A DNA stretch of 64,000 nucleotides, taken from NCBI RefSeq assembly GCF_000374445.1, contig NZ_KB894406.1, positions 230,530-294,529 on the forward strand, in the 5' to 3' direction. The number at the start of each line of letters is the position of its first letter. Position 1 is the stretch's first letter. Made by a program: the position numbers and the translations under genes. Source of the DNA: Actinokineospora enzanensis DSM 44649. GTDB taxonomy: Bacteria > Actinomycetota > Actinomycetes > Mycobacteriales > Pseudonocardiaceae. The notes beneath the pieces were generated by a model. That model saw only the letters and a list, made by a program, of their open reading frames with translations, did not search any database and was not told the origin of the DNA. Shown in pieces: positions 56,879 to 64,000 of this stretch.

Positions 56879-58432
56879 ATGAAGCGAAAGACGTTGACGG
56901 CGGGGGTGGCTCTCGCCGTACTCGCCAGTGGCGCGGTCGCCCTGACCGCGTCGCCCGTGTTCGCCAGCCAGGACCAGGCCAAGCCCCAGGACCGTCAGGC
57001 GATCGCGGTCGCCGCGGCGGACCGGGCGGCGGCGGGTGGCCTGGACGCGTTGGTGAAGAACCCGGACGAGACCTACCAGCGGGACCTGGTCACCCCGTTC
57101 GTCAACGACCTGTACTCGGTCAGCTACCAGCGCACCTGGCGCGGCATGCCGGTGGTCGGCGGCGACGCCACCGTGTTCGCCGACGGTTCGGGCCAGGTCC
57201 GCGCGACCGTGGCGGGCACCAGCGCCGCGTTGGCCGTGCCGTCCACCACCGCGAAGGTCGCCAAGGCCGCCGCGGAGCGGACCGCGCGTGCCCAGCAGGC
57301 CACGACGAGCAAGGCCGAGGCCAGCAGGCTGGTCATCAAGGTGACCGACGACAAGGCCGCGCTGGCCTGGGAGCAGCTGCTCGTCGGCACCACCAAGGCG
57401 GGCGGCCCCAGCCACCTGACCGTGTGGGTGGACGCGACCACCGGTGCCGTGCTCGACCAGGTCGAGGACGCCGCCGAGGGCACCCTCAACAGCGAGTGGA
57501 ACGGCCAGGTCAAGATCGACACCTCCAAGTCGGGCAGCAGCTACCGGCTGGCCGACACCACCCGCCCCGGCCTGCAGTGCGCCGACTACAGCGGCGGCCA
57601 GGTGTTCACCAAGTCCACCGACTCCTGGGGCACCGGCAGCGCCTCCAGCAAGGAGACCGGCTGCGGCGACGTCATGTACGACGCCCAGCAGGAGTGGAAC
57701 ATGCTCAAGGACTGGCTGGGCCGCAACGGCCACACCGGTTCCGGCCGCAGCTGGCCGACCAAGGTCGGGCTCAACCAGCTGAACGCCTACTGGGACGGCT
57801 CGCAGATCACCATCGGCCACAACTCGGCCAACAAGTGGATCGCGTCCATGGACGTGGTCGGCCACGAGTACGGTCACGGCCTGGACCAGAACACCCCGGG
57901 CGGCACCTCCAAGGAGGCCGGTCTCGGTGAGGGCACCGGCGACATCTTCGGCGCGTTGACCGAGGCGTACGCCAACAACCCGAAGGACAAGCCGGACTAC
58001 ACCGTCGGCGAGTCGGTCAACCTGCAGGGTTCCGGCCCGATCCGCAACATGTACAACCCGTCCCTGGTGAACCGGGACCCGAACTGCTACAGCTCCTCGA
58101 TCCCGAGCACCGAGGTGCACAAGGCCGCTGGCCCGATCAACCACTGGTTCTACCTGCTGGCCGAGGGCTCGAACCCGGGCAGCGGCAAGCCGACCAGCCC
58201 CACCTGCAACAACTCCACGGTGGTCGGTGTCGGTGTCAAGGACGCCGGCCGGATCTTCTACGGCGCCATGCTGCTCAAGACCAGCGGCATGACCTACAAG
58301 AAGTACCGGGTCGCCACCCTCAGCGCGGCGAAGTCGCTCGACCCGACCTGCGGTCTGTACAACAAGACCAAGGCCGCCTGGAACGCCATCTCGCTGCCCG
58401 CGCAGTCCGGTGAGCCGTCCTGCTCCGCGTAG
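56879..58432 (+). CDS. Secreted M4-family (thermolysin-like) zinc metalloprotease
   Basis: The 517-residue preproprotein has a Sec signal ([29 protein letters not shown]), an FTP/PepSY-type propeptide (about 30-190, with [22 protein letters not shown]) and a catalytic domain with H329-E-Y-G-H333. The third zinc ligand Glu351 and Asp355 lie in GEGTGDIFG, and a catalytic His sits in [13 protein letters not shown]. Four to six Cys in the mature part may form disulphides. GAGGAGC lies six bases before the ATG. It should act outside the cell as a general endopeptidase. It does not appear linked to the polyketide genes. Confidence 0.92.
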   Translation: MKRKTLTAGVALAVLASGAVALTASPVFASQDQAKPQDRQAIAVAAADRAAAGGLDALVKNPDETYQRDLVTPFVNDLYSVSYQRTWRGMPVVGGDATVFADGSGQVRATVAGTSAALAVPSTTAKVAKAAAERTARAQQATTSKAEASRLVIKVTDDKAALAWEQLLVGTTKAGGPSHLTVWVDATTGAVLDQVEDAAEGTLNSEWNGQVKIDTSKSGSSYRLADTTRPGLQCADYSGGQVFTKSTDSWGTGSASSKETGCGDVMYDAQQEWNMLKDWLGRNGHTGSGRSWPTKVGLNQLNAYWDGSQITIGHNSANKWIASMDVVGHEYGHGLDQNTPGGTSKEAGLGEGTGDIFGALTEAYANNPKDKPDYTVGESVNLQGSGPIRNMYNPSLVNRDPNCYSSSIPSTEVHKAAGPINHWFYLLAEGSNPGSGKPTSPTCNNSTVVGVGVKDAGRIFYGAMLLKTSGMTYKKYRVATLSAAKSLDPTCGLYNKTKAAWNAISLPAQSGEPSCSA

Positions 58433-58528
58433 GACCGACGGCACTCCGAAGCCAGGTCGTCTCCGGCGTGGGCAGGACGGGATGACGTGTCCCGGCGCGG
58501 TGGACCGGTCTGCCTTCGGTAGTTGAAT

Positions 58529-58564
58529 CAGGTGGGGTGGGACGGCTTCGTCCCACCCCACCTG
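58529..58564. terminator. Bidirectional hairpin between protease and TetR genes
   Basis: A perfect 16-bp stem (58529-58544 with 58549-58564; arms begin CAGGTGGGGTGGG) and the loop GCTT lie ten bases before the end of the minus-strand TetR gene. It is 97 bp after the protease stop and can serve both genes. Confidence 0.85.
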
Positions 58565-58573
58565 CTCATGCGC

Positions 58574-59131
58574 TCAGGCGGTCAGCCCGTGCGCCAACGC
58601 GCGTAGACCTTCGGTGACACGCTCGGTCGTGAGCCCACGCTCCTCCCGCTGGTGCTTGAACACCTCCGGCGCCAGCGGCGCGAGCGCGGCGTCCACGAGC
58701 GCGTCCGGGTCCGCCGTCCCCGCCTCGACAAGCAGCGCCCGCACGTGTGCGCGCCAGAAGCCGTAGGCGCCGGTGGCGAACCGGGAGTGCCCGACCTCCG
58801 CGCCGAGCGCCAGGTGGCTGTGCCGGTCGAGCAGGTCGACCATCGCGGCGTAGAACGCGGCCAGCCGTTCCGCGGGCGGCGCGCCCGGTCCCAGCGGCGG
58901 CTCCCCGCCGATCAGCTTCTCCTGCAACGCCCGCTCGTGTTCGTCGAGCAGGGCCAGCGCGATGGCGGCGCGGTCGGGGTAGCGGCGGTAGAGCGTGCCC
59001 CGGCCGACTCCCGCTGCGCGCGCGATGTCGTCCATGGTCACGTTCCGCGCGCCCCGATCCGCGAACAGCTCGTCGGCCGCGGCCAACACGCGCGCGCGGT
59101 TGCGGGCCGCGTCAGCGCGCTCTCCAGGCAT
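58574..59131 (-). CDS. TetR-family transcriptional regulator
   Basis: The 185-residue protein has the TetR helix-turn-helix: RNRARVLAAADELFADRGARNVTMDDIARAAGVGRGTLYRRYPDRAAI at about 10-57. The C-terminal ligand-binding part is helical (about 80-180). It lies divergent from an azoreductase gene with two inverted repeats in the 96-bp gap. It most likely represses itself and the azoreductase/SMR operon and releases DNA when it binds a quinone or cationic drug. Confidence 0.88.
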   Translation of the reverse strand: MPGERADAARNRARVLAAADELFADRGARNVTMDDIARAAGVGRGTLYRRYPDRAAIALALLDEHERALQEKLIGGEPPLGPGAPPAERLAAFYAAMVDLLDRHSHLALGAEVGHSRFATGAYGFWRAHVRALLVEAGTADPDALVDAALAPLAPEVFKHQREERGLTTERVTEGLRALAHGLTA

Positions 59132-59165
59132 GCGGCCAACCTAGTGCCTCGACCCGGGAATAGGT

Positions 59166-59212
59166 GGACAGCCTGTCCGGTTGACCGTAGTAAGTGGACA
59201 CGGCGTCCGCTT
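59166..59212. promoter_or_regulatory. Two palindromic operators between TetR and azoreductase genes
   Basis: GGACA-GCC-TGTCC (59166-59178) is an exact inverted repeat. AAGTGGAC (59192-59199) and GTCCGCTT (59205-59212) form a second one with a single mismatch and a five-base spacer. Both share the half-site GTGGACA. A TTGACC at 59181-59186 lies between them and could be a -35 element of the azoreductase promoter. These are the likely binding sites of the TetR protein. Confidence 0.65.
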
Positions 59213-59227
59213 ATCCGGAGGTCTGCC

Positions 59228-59893
59228 ATGCACCTGCTCCACCTCGACGCCAGCGCCCGTCGCCGGTCCTTCTCCCGCGCCCTGACCAGCCGGTTCGCCG
59301 ATTCCTGGCGTGCCGCCGACCCCGGCGGCGGCTACACCTACCGTGATCTCGCGACCGACCCGCCGCCGCCGATCGGCGAGGCCTGGACCGAGATCTGCGA
59401 CGACCTGTTACGGCACGGGATCACCGACCCGGCCCGCTACCCCGACGTCGTCACCACGCCAGGACGCGCCGCCGCGTGGGCGGTGGTGGAGCCGTTGCTC
59501 GCCGAGGTGCTGGCCGCGGACGTGGTCCTGATCGGCAGCCCGATGTACAACTACTCGGTCCCCGGCGCGCTCAAGACCTGGATCGACCAGATCACCTTCC
59601 CCCGGATGTCGTTGGCAGGCCGGGTGTTCGTGGTGCTCGGCGCCCGCGGCGGCGCCTATGGTCCGGGCACGCCGAAGTACGTGTTCGACCACCAGGAGCG
59701 ATATCTCCGGGACTTCTTCTCGGGGCACTTCGCCGTCGAGGACCCGGTGTTCCTGAACGTGGAGCTGGCCAACACGCTGGTCGATCCCGTCCTGAGCCAC
59801 CTGACCGACAAGCACCACGAGTCGGTCGCCCGGGCCGAGGCGGCCGTGGACAACCTGGTCGCCGGGTTGGCGGTCCGCAGATGGGTTGGCTGA
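59228..59893 (+). CDS. FMN-dependent NADH-azoreductase / quinone reductase
   Basis: The 221-residue flavodoxin-like protein has the FMN-binding start MHLLHLDASARRRSFSRALTSRFADSW, the central PMYNYSVPGALKTWIDQI and VVLGARGGAYGPG, all typical of AzoR-type azo/quinone reductases. It reduces quinones by two electrons with NAD(P)H and can lower quinone toxicity. Leu61 is a TTA codon (59408-59410). GGAG lies seven bases before the ATG. The SMR efflux gene overlaps its last 13 bases. Confidence 0.88.
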   Translation: MHLLHLDASARRRSFSRALTSRFADSWRAADPGGGYTYRDLATDPPPPIGEAWTEICDDLLRHGITDPARYPDVVTTPGRAAAWAVVEPLLAEVLAADVVLIGSPMYNYSVPGALKTWIDQITFPRMSLAGRVFVVLGARGGAYGPGTPKYVFDHQERYLRDFFSGHFAVEDPVFLNVELANTLVDPVLSHLTDKHHESVARAEAAVDNLVAGLAVRRWVG

Positions 59894-60195
59894 CGCTGGT
59901 CGCGGCCGGGCTGGTGGAGATCGCGTGGGCGTTGAGCATCAAGCCGACGGAGAGCTTCACCCGCCCGCTGCCGACGCTGTTGTGCCTGGTGCTGGGCGTG
60001 AGCGCGGTATACCTGCTGTCCCGCGCGATGACCACGATCCCGGTGGGCACGGCGTACGCGGTGTTCACCGGGATCGGCGCGGTCGGCACGATCACCGTCG
60101 GCGTGCTGGTCGGCAAGGACCCGGCCACTCCCGGTCGGCTGCTCGCGCTGGCCCTGATCGTCGGCGGCGTCGTGCTGGCGCGGGTGACGGCATGA
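59881..60195 (+). CDS. Small multidrug resistance (SMR) family exporter
   Basis: The 104-residue protein has four membrane helices and the SMR signature WLTLVAAGLVEIAWALSIKP with the essential Glu13 in helix 1, plus VGTAYAVFTGIGAVGT in helices 3. Whether it is a drug exporter (EmrE-like) or guanidinium exporter (SugE/Gdx-like) is not settled; the IAWALSIK stretch is closer to SugE/Gdx. The start overlaps the azoreductase gene by 13 bases. Both are likely controlled by the TetR repressor. Confidence 0.85.
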   Translation: MGWLTLVAAGLVEIAWALSIKPTESFTRPLPTLLCLVLGVSAVYLLSRAMTTIPVGTAYAVFTGIGAVGTITVGVLVGKDPATPGRLLALALIVGGVVLARVTA

Positions 60196-60200
60196 CCGGG

Positions 60201-61154
60201 TCAGGCATGGGCCGTCTTGCCGCCGTCGATCACCAGCTGCGCGCCGGTCAGGTAGGGGAAGTCCGCGGAGGCCAGGGCGAGCGCGAACACCGCGATCTCG
60301 TCCGCGGTGGCCATCCGCATCATGCCGGGCACGTTGGACTTCGCCCAGACCGCCGCCATCGCCTCCCACGCCGCGTCCGGCAGTCCCTCCTGGCCTGCTG
60401 CGCGGCGCACCAGCTCGGTGTTCGTGGTGCCCGGGACCAGCGCGTTCACCCGGATCCCCTGCGTCGCGTACTCCAACGCGGCCGACTGCACCAGTGCGAC
60501 CAGCCCGCGCTTGGCCGCCGCGTAGGCCGCCTTGCCGCCGTCGGTGGCGATCGCGTTCGAGGAGGAGGTGACCACGACCGTCCCGCCGCCGCGCCGGAGC
60601 AGGTGCGGGATCTGGTACTTCAGCGACAGGAACACCCCGCGCAGGTTGGTGGCGTGCACCTGGTCCCACTCGGCGGAGGTGTACTCGTGCAACGGCTTCT
60701 GGATGGTGATGCCCGCGTTGTCGAAGCACACGTCCAGTCCGCCGTACTTCGCCGCCGCCGCGTCCACGAACGCGCGGACGTCGTCCTCCCTGGTCACGTC
60801 CGCGCGCCAGTAGGTGGCCTCGCCACCCGCGCGCCGGATCTCCTCCTGCACCTGCCTGCCGAGGTTCTCCCGCCGACCGCAGAACGCCACCCGGCCGCCC
60901 TCCGCGGCGAACCGCACCGCGGCGGCCCGGCCGATGCCGGAGGTCGCGCCGGTGACCAGCACGACCTTGTCGGTGAACCGCCGGGCACCGGACGGCGTGA
61001 TCGTCGGCGTCGGCGCGCCGCCCTGGACCAGCGCCACCCCGCCGACGGCCCCGGCGAGCACGCCCACGGCCCCGGCGGCGCCACTGGTGGCGAGGAGCCT
61101 GCGCCTGCTGAAGCGCTTGGTTTCCTCGGTGTGGGTCTCTTGTTCGTCGCTCAT
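60201..61154 (-). CDS. SDR-family oxidoreductase with N-terminal Tat signal
   Basis: The 317-residue protein begins with an acidic stretch and then RFSRRRLLATSGAAGAVGVLAGAVGG, a twin-arginine signal. The SDR body has TGATSGIG, the FDNAG motif, the catalytic SSS and the AYAAAK site, ending YLTGAQLVIDGGKTAHA. A Tat-exported or Tat-anchored SDR would be folded with its cofactor before export. The ATG at 61154 lies 93 bp from the divergent LuxR-type regulator and converges closely on the SMR gene (5 bp between stops). The substrate is unknown. Confidence 0.82.
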   Translation of the reverse strand: MSDEQETHTEETKRFSRRRLLATSGAAGAVGVLAGAVGGVALVQGGAPTPTITPSGARRFTDKVVLVTGATSGIGRAAAVRFAAEGGRVAFCGRRENLGRQVQEEIRRAGGEATYWRADVTREDDVRAFVDAAAAKYGGLDVCFDNAGITIQKPLHEYTSAEWDQVHATNLRGVFLSLKYQIPHLLRRGGGTVVVTSSSNAIATDGGKAAYAAAKRGLVALVQSAALEYATQGIRVNALVPGTTNTELVRRAAGQEGLPDAAWEAMAAVWAKSNVPGMMRMATADEIAVFALALASADFPYLTGAQLVIDGGKTAHA

Positions 61155-61246
61155 GGCGTCCAGGGTCGCCGGGACGATCGCGAGTGGCATCTGTCGAACC
61201 GACCAGTCTGACCGTTTCCTCAGGATGCGGGCGCTAGCTTGGGCCC

Positions 61247-63532
61247 GTGCTGGTCGGTCGGGAGCGGGAAACCGCGCTGGTGGTGGAAGTTCTGCGATCG
61301 GGCGGTGCGCTGGTCGTGCACGGCGAGGCGGGCATCGGGAAGACGGCCCTGCTCTCGACCGTGCCCGACGCGCTGCGGGCGGCGGGTTCACCGGGGGAGG
61401 TGGACCTGCCGTTCGCGGTGCTGCACCAGGTGACGGCGCCGCTGCTCGGGTCGCTGGACGTGCTGCCCGGGTTCCAGGCCGAGTCACTGCGTCGTGCGTT
61501 GGGCATGTCCGCGGGCCCGACGACCGACCTGGCCGTATGCGCGGCGGCCCACGCGTTGCTGGTGGCGGTGGGTCAGCCGGTGGTCGTGGACGATGTGCAG
61601 GACGTGGACCCGGCGTCCCGCCAGGTCCTCCTGTTCGCGGCCAGACGATCCGGCCCGGCGATGTTCTTCGCCACGCGCGGTCCGGCACTCACCGGCTTCC
61701 CCGACCTGCGACTGGACGGCCTATCGGAGCGGGCGGCGGCTGTGTTGTTGCCGGACGCGTCCCCGGCCACCGTCCGGACACTGGTCGAGGCCACCGGCGG
61801 AAACCCGTTGGCACTCCAGGACTTCCGACACGCACCCGCCGCGTTGTTGCGTTCCCTGCTGGCGGGGGAGAGCCTGGCCTCCGCCTACAGCTCCAGGTTC
61901 GCGGCACTGCCCGAGTCGGAGCGGGAGACACTCGCCATGACGGCGGCGACCGGACGAACCCGCGCGCCAGGAGTCCACATCGAACCCCGCCACTACCTGG
62001 CGGCAGCCGAGTCCGAACCGGACCCTCGACGCTCCCGAGCACTACGAGCACTGGCAATGTCCGGCCCGGACGAACAGCTGGCGGGAGAGTTGGAGGAGGA
62101 CGCCCGAACCGAGTCCACCCGAGGCGCGATCGCCACCGCGGCCCGAGTCCTCCTGTCCGCCGCCCGACTGAGCACGACCCCCGAAGCCCGCGAACGACGC
62201 CAAACCGCAGCCGCCCACGCCGCCTGGAAGTCCGGCCACCCCGACCTGGCCCGGGAGATCGGCGGCGACGCCGCCCTACGCGGCATGATCGAGTCGACCT
62301 CGGGCGACCAGCGTACCGCTTTCGAAATGCTGTCCCACGGCGGAAACCCCTGGTCACTACCGATGGCCGTCGACGCGGCCCGACACGCGGGAATGCTCCC
62401 GGAGGCCGCCGCCACAGCACGGCTGCTGGCCTCGATCCCCGGCTACGACCGCCTCGGATCCTGGCTCGCCGCAGCAGTCACCGGCACCCTGGACGACCAC
62501 GGCTCCAACCCATGGACCGTCCTGGCCGCGGCCCCATCCGCCATCCGCGACTCAGGCGCCCACCGCTGGCTACTCCCCATGGCAATCAGCTCCCACGGCA
62601 CCCGACCCGCCGCCGTCCGAGAATTCGGCCTGACCGCCCTGGACCACATGCGTCGCCAGGGAATGCTGGCCCTGATCGCCCCACCCCTGATCTGGCTGGC
62701 CGAAACCGAATACCGCCTGGGCCTATGGGACGAGTCGACCGACCACGCCCAAGAAGCCCTGCGCACAGCCCACGATTGCGCCCAACCCGTGCAGGCCGCC
62801 GACGCCCACAGCCTCCTGGCCCGCCTGGCATCAGCCCGAGGCGACACAACGACGTGCAAATCCGCCGCCGCAGCAGCATTATCCGCAACCGTGGGCAACC
62901 GCCTGGCCTCCGCCCAAGCGACCCGCGCCCTGGCAACCCTGGCCCTGTCCCAAGGCGACCACGCCCAAGCCGCCACCCGCCTCTCCACCCTGTCCATACC
63001 GAACGGTCCCTGCGCCCACCCCACCGTGGCGCACGAGGCGGCCGCAGACCTGACGGAGGCGTTGGTACGACAGGGAAATCCGGCCACCCCCACAACCCCT
63101 CGATGCGCTGCCCTGCTGAACATGGCCCCAGACCACAACTTCCCCCTCGCCCTCGACACCCCCACCCCCTTCGAACGCGCCCGAACAGCCCTCCTCTACG
63201 GCCAATGGCTCCGCAGATCCCGCCGCCCGACAGACGCCCGCATCCCCCTCACTCTCGCCGCCGACCTCTTCACCACCCTCCGCGCAACCCCCTGGCTAAC
63301 CACCACCCAAACCGAACTCCGCGCCTGCGGCACCCCCACCCCACCCCAAACCCCCGCAGGCCTGACTCCTCAAGAACAAGCCATAGCCCACCTGGCCGCC
63401 ACCGGCCTGACCAACCGCCAAATAGCCGCCCGCCTCCACCTAAGCCCCCGAACCATCGGCTACCACCTACACAAGATCTACCCCAAACTAGGAATAAAAG
63501 GTAGAACCGACCTACACCACTGCCCCCTCTGA
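61247..63532 (+). CDS. Large LuxR-family (LAL) regulator with AAA ATPase
   Basis: The 761-residue protein starts MLVGRERETALVVEVL with Walker A GEAGIGKT, a Walker-B-like VVVDDVQDVDP, a long helical middle and a C-terminal LuxR helix-turn-helix (LTPQEQAIAHLAATGLTNRQIAARLHLSPRTIGYHLHKIYPKLGI). This is the LAL layout seen in cluster activators such as PikD, although most have about 900 residues. Leu545 is TTA (62879-62881). Codon use changes from G-rich to C-rich, A-containing codons after about 61,950. It is divergent from the Tat-SDR gene; a target cannot be named. Confidence 0.88.
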   Translation: MLVGRERETALVVEVLRSGGALVVHGEAGIGKTALLSTVPDALRAAGSPGEVDLPFAVLHQVTAPLLGSLDVLPGFQAESLRRALGMSAGPTTDLAVCAAAHALLVAVGQPVVVDDVQDVDPASRQVLLFAARRSGPAMFFATRGPALTGFPDLRLDGLSERAAAVLLPDASPATVRTLVEATGGNPLALQDFRHAPAALLRSLLAGESLASAYSSRFAALPESERETLAMTAATGRTRAPGVHIEPRHYLAAAESEPDPRRSRALRALAMSGPDEQLAGELEEDARTESTRGAIATAARVLLSAARLSTTPEARERRQTAAAHAAWKSGHPDLAREIGGDAALRGMIESTSGDQRTAFEMLSHGGNPWSLPMAVDAARHAGMLPEAAATARLLASIPGYDRLGSWLAAAVTGTLDDHGSNPWTVLAAAPSAIRDSGAHRWLLPMAISSHGTRPAAVREFGLTALDHMRRQGMLALIAPPLIWLAETEYRLGLWDESTDHAQEALRTAHDCAQPVQAADAHSLLARLASARGDTTTCKSAAAAALSATVGNRLASAQATRALATLALSQGDHAQAATRLSTLSIPNGPCAHPTVAHEAAADLTEALVRQGNPATPTTPRCAALLNMAPDHNFPLALDTPTPFERARTALLYGQWLRRSRRPTDARIPLTLAADLFTTLRATPWLTTTQTELRACGTPTPPQTPAGLTPQEQAIAHLAATGLTNRQIAARLHLSPRTIGYHLHKIYPKLGIKGRTDLHHCPL

Positions 63533-63804
63533 CCCCGCCCCCAACAGCAGGCGGATGCCTGACCAGCCGAGGCAGGACAGGATGAAAGAGCAGCCGAGAC
63601 GACAAGGAAAGCAGGGAAATAGTAGGCGGTGCCTAAACGGATGGAGCGGATCGAGCGGGGAAGTTCGGCAGAAGCAGGGTCGGGCTTATCGCCGAGGCTT
63701 ATGCTTGGGCTTGGTTGGCTACTGGGGCTCCTTGACCTCAATGGGTCGATGCGCCGCCTGTGAGATGATCTTCATGGGTTCATGAGTGATCGGAGATTGC
63801 CTCG
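63533..63804. other. Intergenic region before the partial transposase
   Basis: About 270 bp of AG-rich, less GC-biased sequence. No recognisable gene or terminator hairpin is seen. If the IS30-type element is complete beyond the window, its left terminal inverted repeat should lie in the last part of this stretch, but I cannot identify it without the right end. Confidence 0.4.
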
Positions 63805-64000
63805 GTGGCGTGTCGTGTGGTGTTGGGTGTGGAAGAGCGGGAGACGATTTCGCGGGAATTACGCGCGGGAAGATCGTTGCGGTGTATTGGCCGGTTGTTG
63901 GGCAGGCATCATTCGGTGATCGCCCGGGAGGTCGCGCGTAACGGTGGTCGCGAGGGGTATCGCGCGGCCTCGGCTGTGCGGCGGGCGCGGCGAACGTGTC
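63805..64000 (+). mobile_element. IS30-family transposase, N-terminal fragment
   Basis: The open frame from the GTG at 63805 runs off the window edge after 65 residues. It reads VEERETISRELRAGRSLRCIGRLLGRHHSVIAREVARNGGREGYRA, the N-terminal HTH (HTH_38) of IS30-type transposases. The pattern I-x-R-x-L-G-R-x3-V-x-REV-x-RNGG is characteristic. Whether the element is intact cannot be known from this window. It marks the right border as a site of mobile DNA. Confidence 0.75.

Overview
The window is very GC-rich, with actinobacterial codon use, SARP regulators, GTG starts and rare TTA codons. Together with ESX-type small proteins and RHS toxins this fits a filamentous actinomycete. Pseudonocardiales (a Saccharothrix, Actinosynnema or Lentzea-like organism) is my best guess, but it rests on style and not on a database match.

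About 0.2-42.4 kb is a type II (aromatic) polyketide gene cluster. Its core (32.6-38.5 kb, + strand) runs TcmI-type cyclase, cupin, KSalpha, KSbeta/CLF, ACP, SRPBCC aromatase/cyclase, DUF1772 membrane protein, ketoreductase and two small ABM monooxygenases. An FAD aromatic hydroxylase, a glycosyltransferase and a methyltransferase are transcribed divergently from it. Gene content and order recall spore-pigment (whiE) and pentangular-polyphenol clusters. A second tailoring block (8.7-11.2 kb) repeats several of the same families: KR, SchA/CurD, DUF1772, plus a 3-hydroxyisobutyrate-dehydrogenase-like enzyme. Six glycosyltransferases, four methyltransferases, a luciferase-like oxidoreductase, a ThDP enzyme, a SnoaL-like protein and two NDP-sugar epimerase-like proteins point to a heavily decorated, glycosylated aromatic polyketide. 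No deoxysugar biosynthesis set is present. Control is by two SARP-STAND regulators, a MarR and a PadR protein. The PadR gene heads a coupled operon for a rifampin-phosphotransferase-like enzyme, a membrane protein and a DrrAB-type exporter, which is a plausible self-resistance unit.

About 42.6-53.7 kb holds two adjacent contact-toxin loci. Each has an EspC-like type VII secretion partner, a ~1450-residue RHS-repeat protein with a WXG-like N-terminal region, and a variable C-terminal toxin followed by a small immunity candidate. The first toxin tip matches EndoU nucleases; the second I cannot name.

From 53.7 kb onward the genes are more general: an ECF41-type sigma factor divergent from an Old Yellow Enzyme homologue with an altered active site, a VOC protein, a secreted M4 metalloprotease, a TetR / azoreductase / SMR efflux unit with two palindromic operators, a Tat-signal SDR and a large LuxR-type regulator. 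A partial IS30-type transposase lies at the right edge and a partial saccharopine-dehydrogenase-like gene at the left edge.

Recurrent structure outside the genes includes three arrays of 14-bp tandem repeats at gene junctions, several perfect intrinsic-type hairpins between convergent genes (one with a 25-bp stem), and TTA codons in six annotated genes that suggest bldA control.
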